Shown here: positions 32,896 through 34,773 of the stretch, piece by piece | Layout: each line of letters opens with the position of its first letter | How positions within the stretch are numbered: the first letter of the stretch is position 1 | Assembly (NCBI GenBank): GCA_030620975.1 | Contig: JAUXIO010000008.1 | Span: 1-34,773 of the forward strand | Direction of reading: 5' to 3' | Source of the DNA: Dehalococcoidia bacterium | GTDB taxonomy: Bacteria > Chloroflexota > Dehalococcoidia > GIF9 > JAUXIO01 | Length of the DNA: 34,773 nucleotides | The notes under the pieces: model-generated | Told to the model about the DNA's origin: nothing | The model's input: only the letters and a program-made list of their open reading frames with translations | The model's database searches: none | Position numbers and translations under genes: made by a program

Positions 32896-34338
32896 CTAGA
32901 GTTCTTCGGTAAATTCAGCCATTTCTACAGCAAACTTACCCTGTAAGCTGCCCAATTCTACTGGGTAATAGCCGCTCTTATCTTTGCTTAGCATGAAGCT
33001 GACCTTTTGTCTTTCTCCGGGGGAGAGGGTTATTTCTTGGGAAGCTTCAATTTTATCCTTTATTTTCAGCAATAGAGCATGAGTGCCGCTGGCTCCACCG
33101 CTATTAGTTACCGTGGCGCTGATGGTAATATTTTGTCTTTCCTTAACCCGATTCGGACTGATTTCTAGGTCGGTTACGTTAAAGGCGGCGGCGGGTATGC
33201 TAAATACGCCATTTAGGCCGTCTATCTCAACTAAATAATCACCGGGCATGGTCTCGGTGACATTGAAACCCAGCACATTACTCGCTCCTGGCTCGAGTTT
33301 CACCTCCTTGGTGGCTATTACTCTGCCGTTTATTCTCAATGCCAGTTTATGGCTGCCGCTCATGCCTCCGCTATTAGTTACCTGTGCCGTGATAGTTACA
33401 GTTTCACCCTGTTTAACTTGGCTTGGGTTGATAGTCAGGTTGCTTACTTCAAAACTTGGTGCGGTTACGGGGACTTCGGCTGGCCTCTCAGCTTTGGCCT
33501 TGGTAGCTGGTTGGACAGTTTCGGCAGCCGGCTTTGCAGCCCTCTTACGCGGAGTAGTAATTGAGAATATGAGAAACATCAGTATAGCACCAGCGATAAC
33601 GCCGAAAAGAGCCCACATATAGGGCGGAAACATAGTCCATAGGGAGGTTTTCACGGTGAATACGCCACTTAAACCATCTATTTCTACCTGGTAATCACCG
33701 GCTGCATCCTTGGTTATGGCGAAGCTTACCGTCTGGTTTGCTCCGGGCTCTAGGGTTGCTTCCTGGCTACCGGCGACCTCACCGTTTATCTTTAGTTGTG
33801 CGGTGTAGCTGCCAGTTTCGGTTCCGTTATTAGTTACCATGGCGCTGATGTTGATAGTTTCACTTTCTTTTGGGCTGGCTGGGGTAATGATTAAGTTAGT
33901 TACCTTGAAGGCGGTAATTGTCTCTTGCTGCATGGCATCAGCCCAACCCTGGTCTGGAGCCTCAGCGGCGGTGATGGCAGGTGTTCCCACCGCAGCATCC
34001 TTGTAGTGAAAGTTAGCTGAGTTGCTGCCATTGGGGATAGTTACTGAGGTGATGCTGCCGTCAAAGGCTCCCTCTGCACTAATGTCAAATCTGCCCGTCC
34101 CTGATGTCGAACTTAAGTTAATGATGGTATCGGCGGTGACATTTGCCGGGTTGCCAGAGGTATCTTGAGTCTGAATGGTCATCACCTCGGATGCAATATC
34201 GGGGGTTATTGTCCGTACTTCGGTGGTGAAGACTAGCTTGGTAATTTCTCCAGCAGCATTGGCGTTGACTAAGGCAGGACTAGCTATAACCAAAGCTAGT
34301 ATTAGAACCAGTGGCATTACCCTGAGCAGTTTTTTCAT
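32896..34338 (-). CDS. CARDB-repeat membrane protein with internal transmembrane segment
   Basis: The 480-residue protein starts with a signal peptide (1-29, ending near NANAAG), then an Ig-like region (about 32-140, rich in Thr, Ser and Asn). Three CARDB-like adhesion/Ig repeats follow, at about 143-230, 296-382 and 386-472, each with a pattern like SATVTNSGG, an LKING-type strand and a DYxVEIDGLxGVF end. A single membrane segment (240-260, MWALFGVIAGAILMFLIFSI) lies between repeats 1 and 2 and is followed by TPRKRAAK, so repeats 2 and 3 are predicted inside the cell. GGGGGTG precedes the ATG. Function unknown; protein-protein binding or surface scaffolding is likely. Confidence 0.8.
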   Translation of the reverse strand: MKKLLRVMPLVLILALVIASPALVNANAAGEITKLVFTTEVRTITPDIASEVMTIQTQDTSGNPANVTADTIINLSSTSGTGRFDISAEGAFDGSITSVTIPNGSNSANFHYKDAAVGTPAITAAEAPDQGWADAMQQETITAFKVTNLIITPASPKESETINISAMVTNNGTETGSYTAQLKINGEVAGSQEATLEPGANQTVSFAITKDAAGDYQVEIDGLSGVFTVKTSLWTMFPPYMWALFGVIAGAILMFLIFSITTPRKRAAKPAAETVQPATKAKAERPAEVPVTAPSFEVSNLTINPSQVKQGETVTITAQVTNSGGMSGSHKLALRINGRVIATKEVKLEPGASNVLGFNVTETMPGDYLVEIDGLNGVFSIPAAAFNVTDLEISPNRVKERQNITISATVTNSGGASGTHALLLKIKDKIEASQEITLSPGERQKVSFMLSKDKSGYYPVELGSLQGKFAVEMAEFTEEL

Positions 34339-34392
34339 TAGTCACCCCCAAAATTATGTAATTTGGTCTTGCAATGGCAGAAATCCACTAAA

Positions 34393-34425
34393 TGCTAATA
34401 CTTTATGCTAAATTCACTGCTAAAT
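34393..34425. repeat. Three short direct repeats TGCTAA upstream of the CARDB gene
   Basis: TGCTAA occurs at 34393, 34407 and 34419, spaced 14 and 12 bases, 55 to 87 bases before the CARDB start codon. On the coding strand these read TTAGCA or TTTAGCA. They could be a regulator site, but the AT-rich context makes chance possible. Confidence 0.4.
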
Positions 34426-34475
34426 CAATAGGGTATATTCGTGCATATGATTAGTGACGCCTCTCCTCCTCCCTT

Positions 34476-34550
34476 GAGATTGCTTCGGCGCTATGTGCCT
34501 CGCAATGACGAAAAGGGGTGTCATTGCGAGCCGAAGGAGTGGCAATTTCC
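34476..34550. repeat. Palindromic intergenic repeat element (copy C, inverted)
   Basis: GAGATTGCTTCGGCGC...TGCCTCGCAATGAC (34476-34509) is the reverse complement of the left arm of copy B. GTCATTGCGAG...GAGTGGCAATTTCC (34520-34550) is a second arm in opposite orientation. The 355-base stretch 34339-34693 holds this element and the TGCTAA repeats, and I see no gene in it. Confidence 0.75.
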
Positions 34551-34693
34551 AGGCAACGGCGAAACGACGGGAGACATTGGCCACCTTTCGCGACCTTGGA
34601 GAAGAGAAAGAGGGATATGTCATTAAAGTAGTGAGCAAGTACGGCTACCAGCAGATTGGCGGTAGGCAGAAGTATGGTGTGTTAGTTACCACT

Positions 34694-34773
34694 TTAGCCT
34701 TCTAAAGCGGCCTTTCTTCTAAGAGCCACAAGAGCACTAATGACGATAATTATTAAGAGGGCGATGATGCTGC
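34694..34773 (-). CDS. C-terminal membrane anchor of a protein continuing beyond the window
   Basis: Reading the minus strand from the right edge gives 25 codons ending in TAA at 34694-34696. The peptide is a hydrophobic helix (SIIALLIIIVISALVAL) followed by RRKAALEG. A membrane segment with a short basic tail is a common end for anchored surface proteins and resembles the membrane segment plus RKR of the neighbouring CARDB protein. Too little remains to name a family. Confidence 0.45.
   Translation of the reverse strand, partial: SIIALLIIIVISALVALRRKAALEG

Overview
The window reads as a bacterial chromosome of mid GC content, most likely a member of the Chloroflexota close to the class Dehalococcoidia. 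The main clue is a division cluster reduced to mraZ-rsmH-ftsA-ftsZ, with no ftsL, ftsI, ftsW, ftsQ or mur genes; this fits a lineage without a peptidoglycan wall. Other clues are the adenosylcobalamin-dependent (class II) ribonucleotide reductase next to nrdR, a GAF/HPRT fusion protein, and dispersed palindromic repeats between genes. The assignment rests on gene content and is inference.

Layout. 1-283 (-) is the start of a secreted protein cut by the window edge. 373-3333 (-) is comEA-comEC for DNA uptake. 3394-4267 (+) is smpB followed by the tmRNA gene ssrA and its terminator. After a decayed repeat, 4525-8952 (+) carries yebC, ruvC, ruvA, a membrane-anchored Holliday-junction-resolvase-like protein where ruvB might be expected, and uvrB. 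8970-13411 (-) is an operon of a family 4-type uracil-DNA glycosylase, RNase J and FtsK. A 208-base divergent control region follows, with a BirA-type operator. 13620-19517 (+) carries birA, a sodium:solute symporter, a metallo-beta-lactamase-fold protein, a coiled-coil zinc-ribbon protein, RNase HI, the RNase P RNA gene rnpB and an S41 protease. Next is an orphan RNA candidate at 19571-19692 (+) with its own promoter and terminator. 19691-28217 (-) runs mraZ, rsmH, ftsA, ftsZ, nrdR, nrdJ and the GAF/nuclease-like/HPRT fusion. 28526-32104 (+) is trmD-rplS-priA, then def at 32388. 32896-34338 (-) is a CARDB-repeat membrane protein, and the last 80 bases hold the membrane-anchored C-terminus of another minus-strand protein.

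The genes form functional blocks: ribosome rescue (smpB, ssrA), recombination and repair (ruvCA, the resolvase-like gene, uvrB, the glycosylase, priA), chromosome segregation and division (ftsK, ftsAZ), RNA maturation (RNase J, rnpB, rnhA) and deoxynucleotide supply (nrdR, nrdJ).

The observations most worth checking are the orphan structured RNA; the BirA operator overlapping a TTGACA promoter that appears to start transcription at the birA start codon; at least three further genes with apparently leaderless transcripts; the three-part HPRT fusion; the MraZ operator; the duplicated N-terminal module of NrdJ; and the CARDB protein with a membrane segment in its middle. No CRISPR array, prophage, transposase or tRNA gene was seen.
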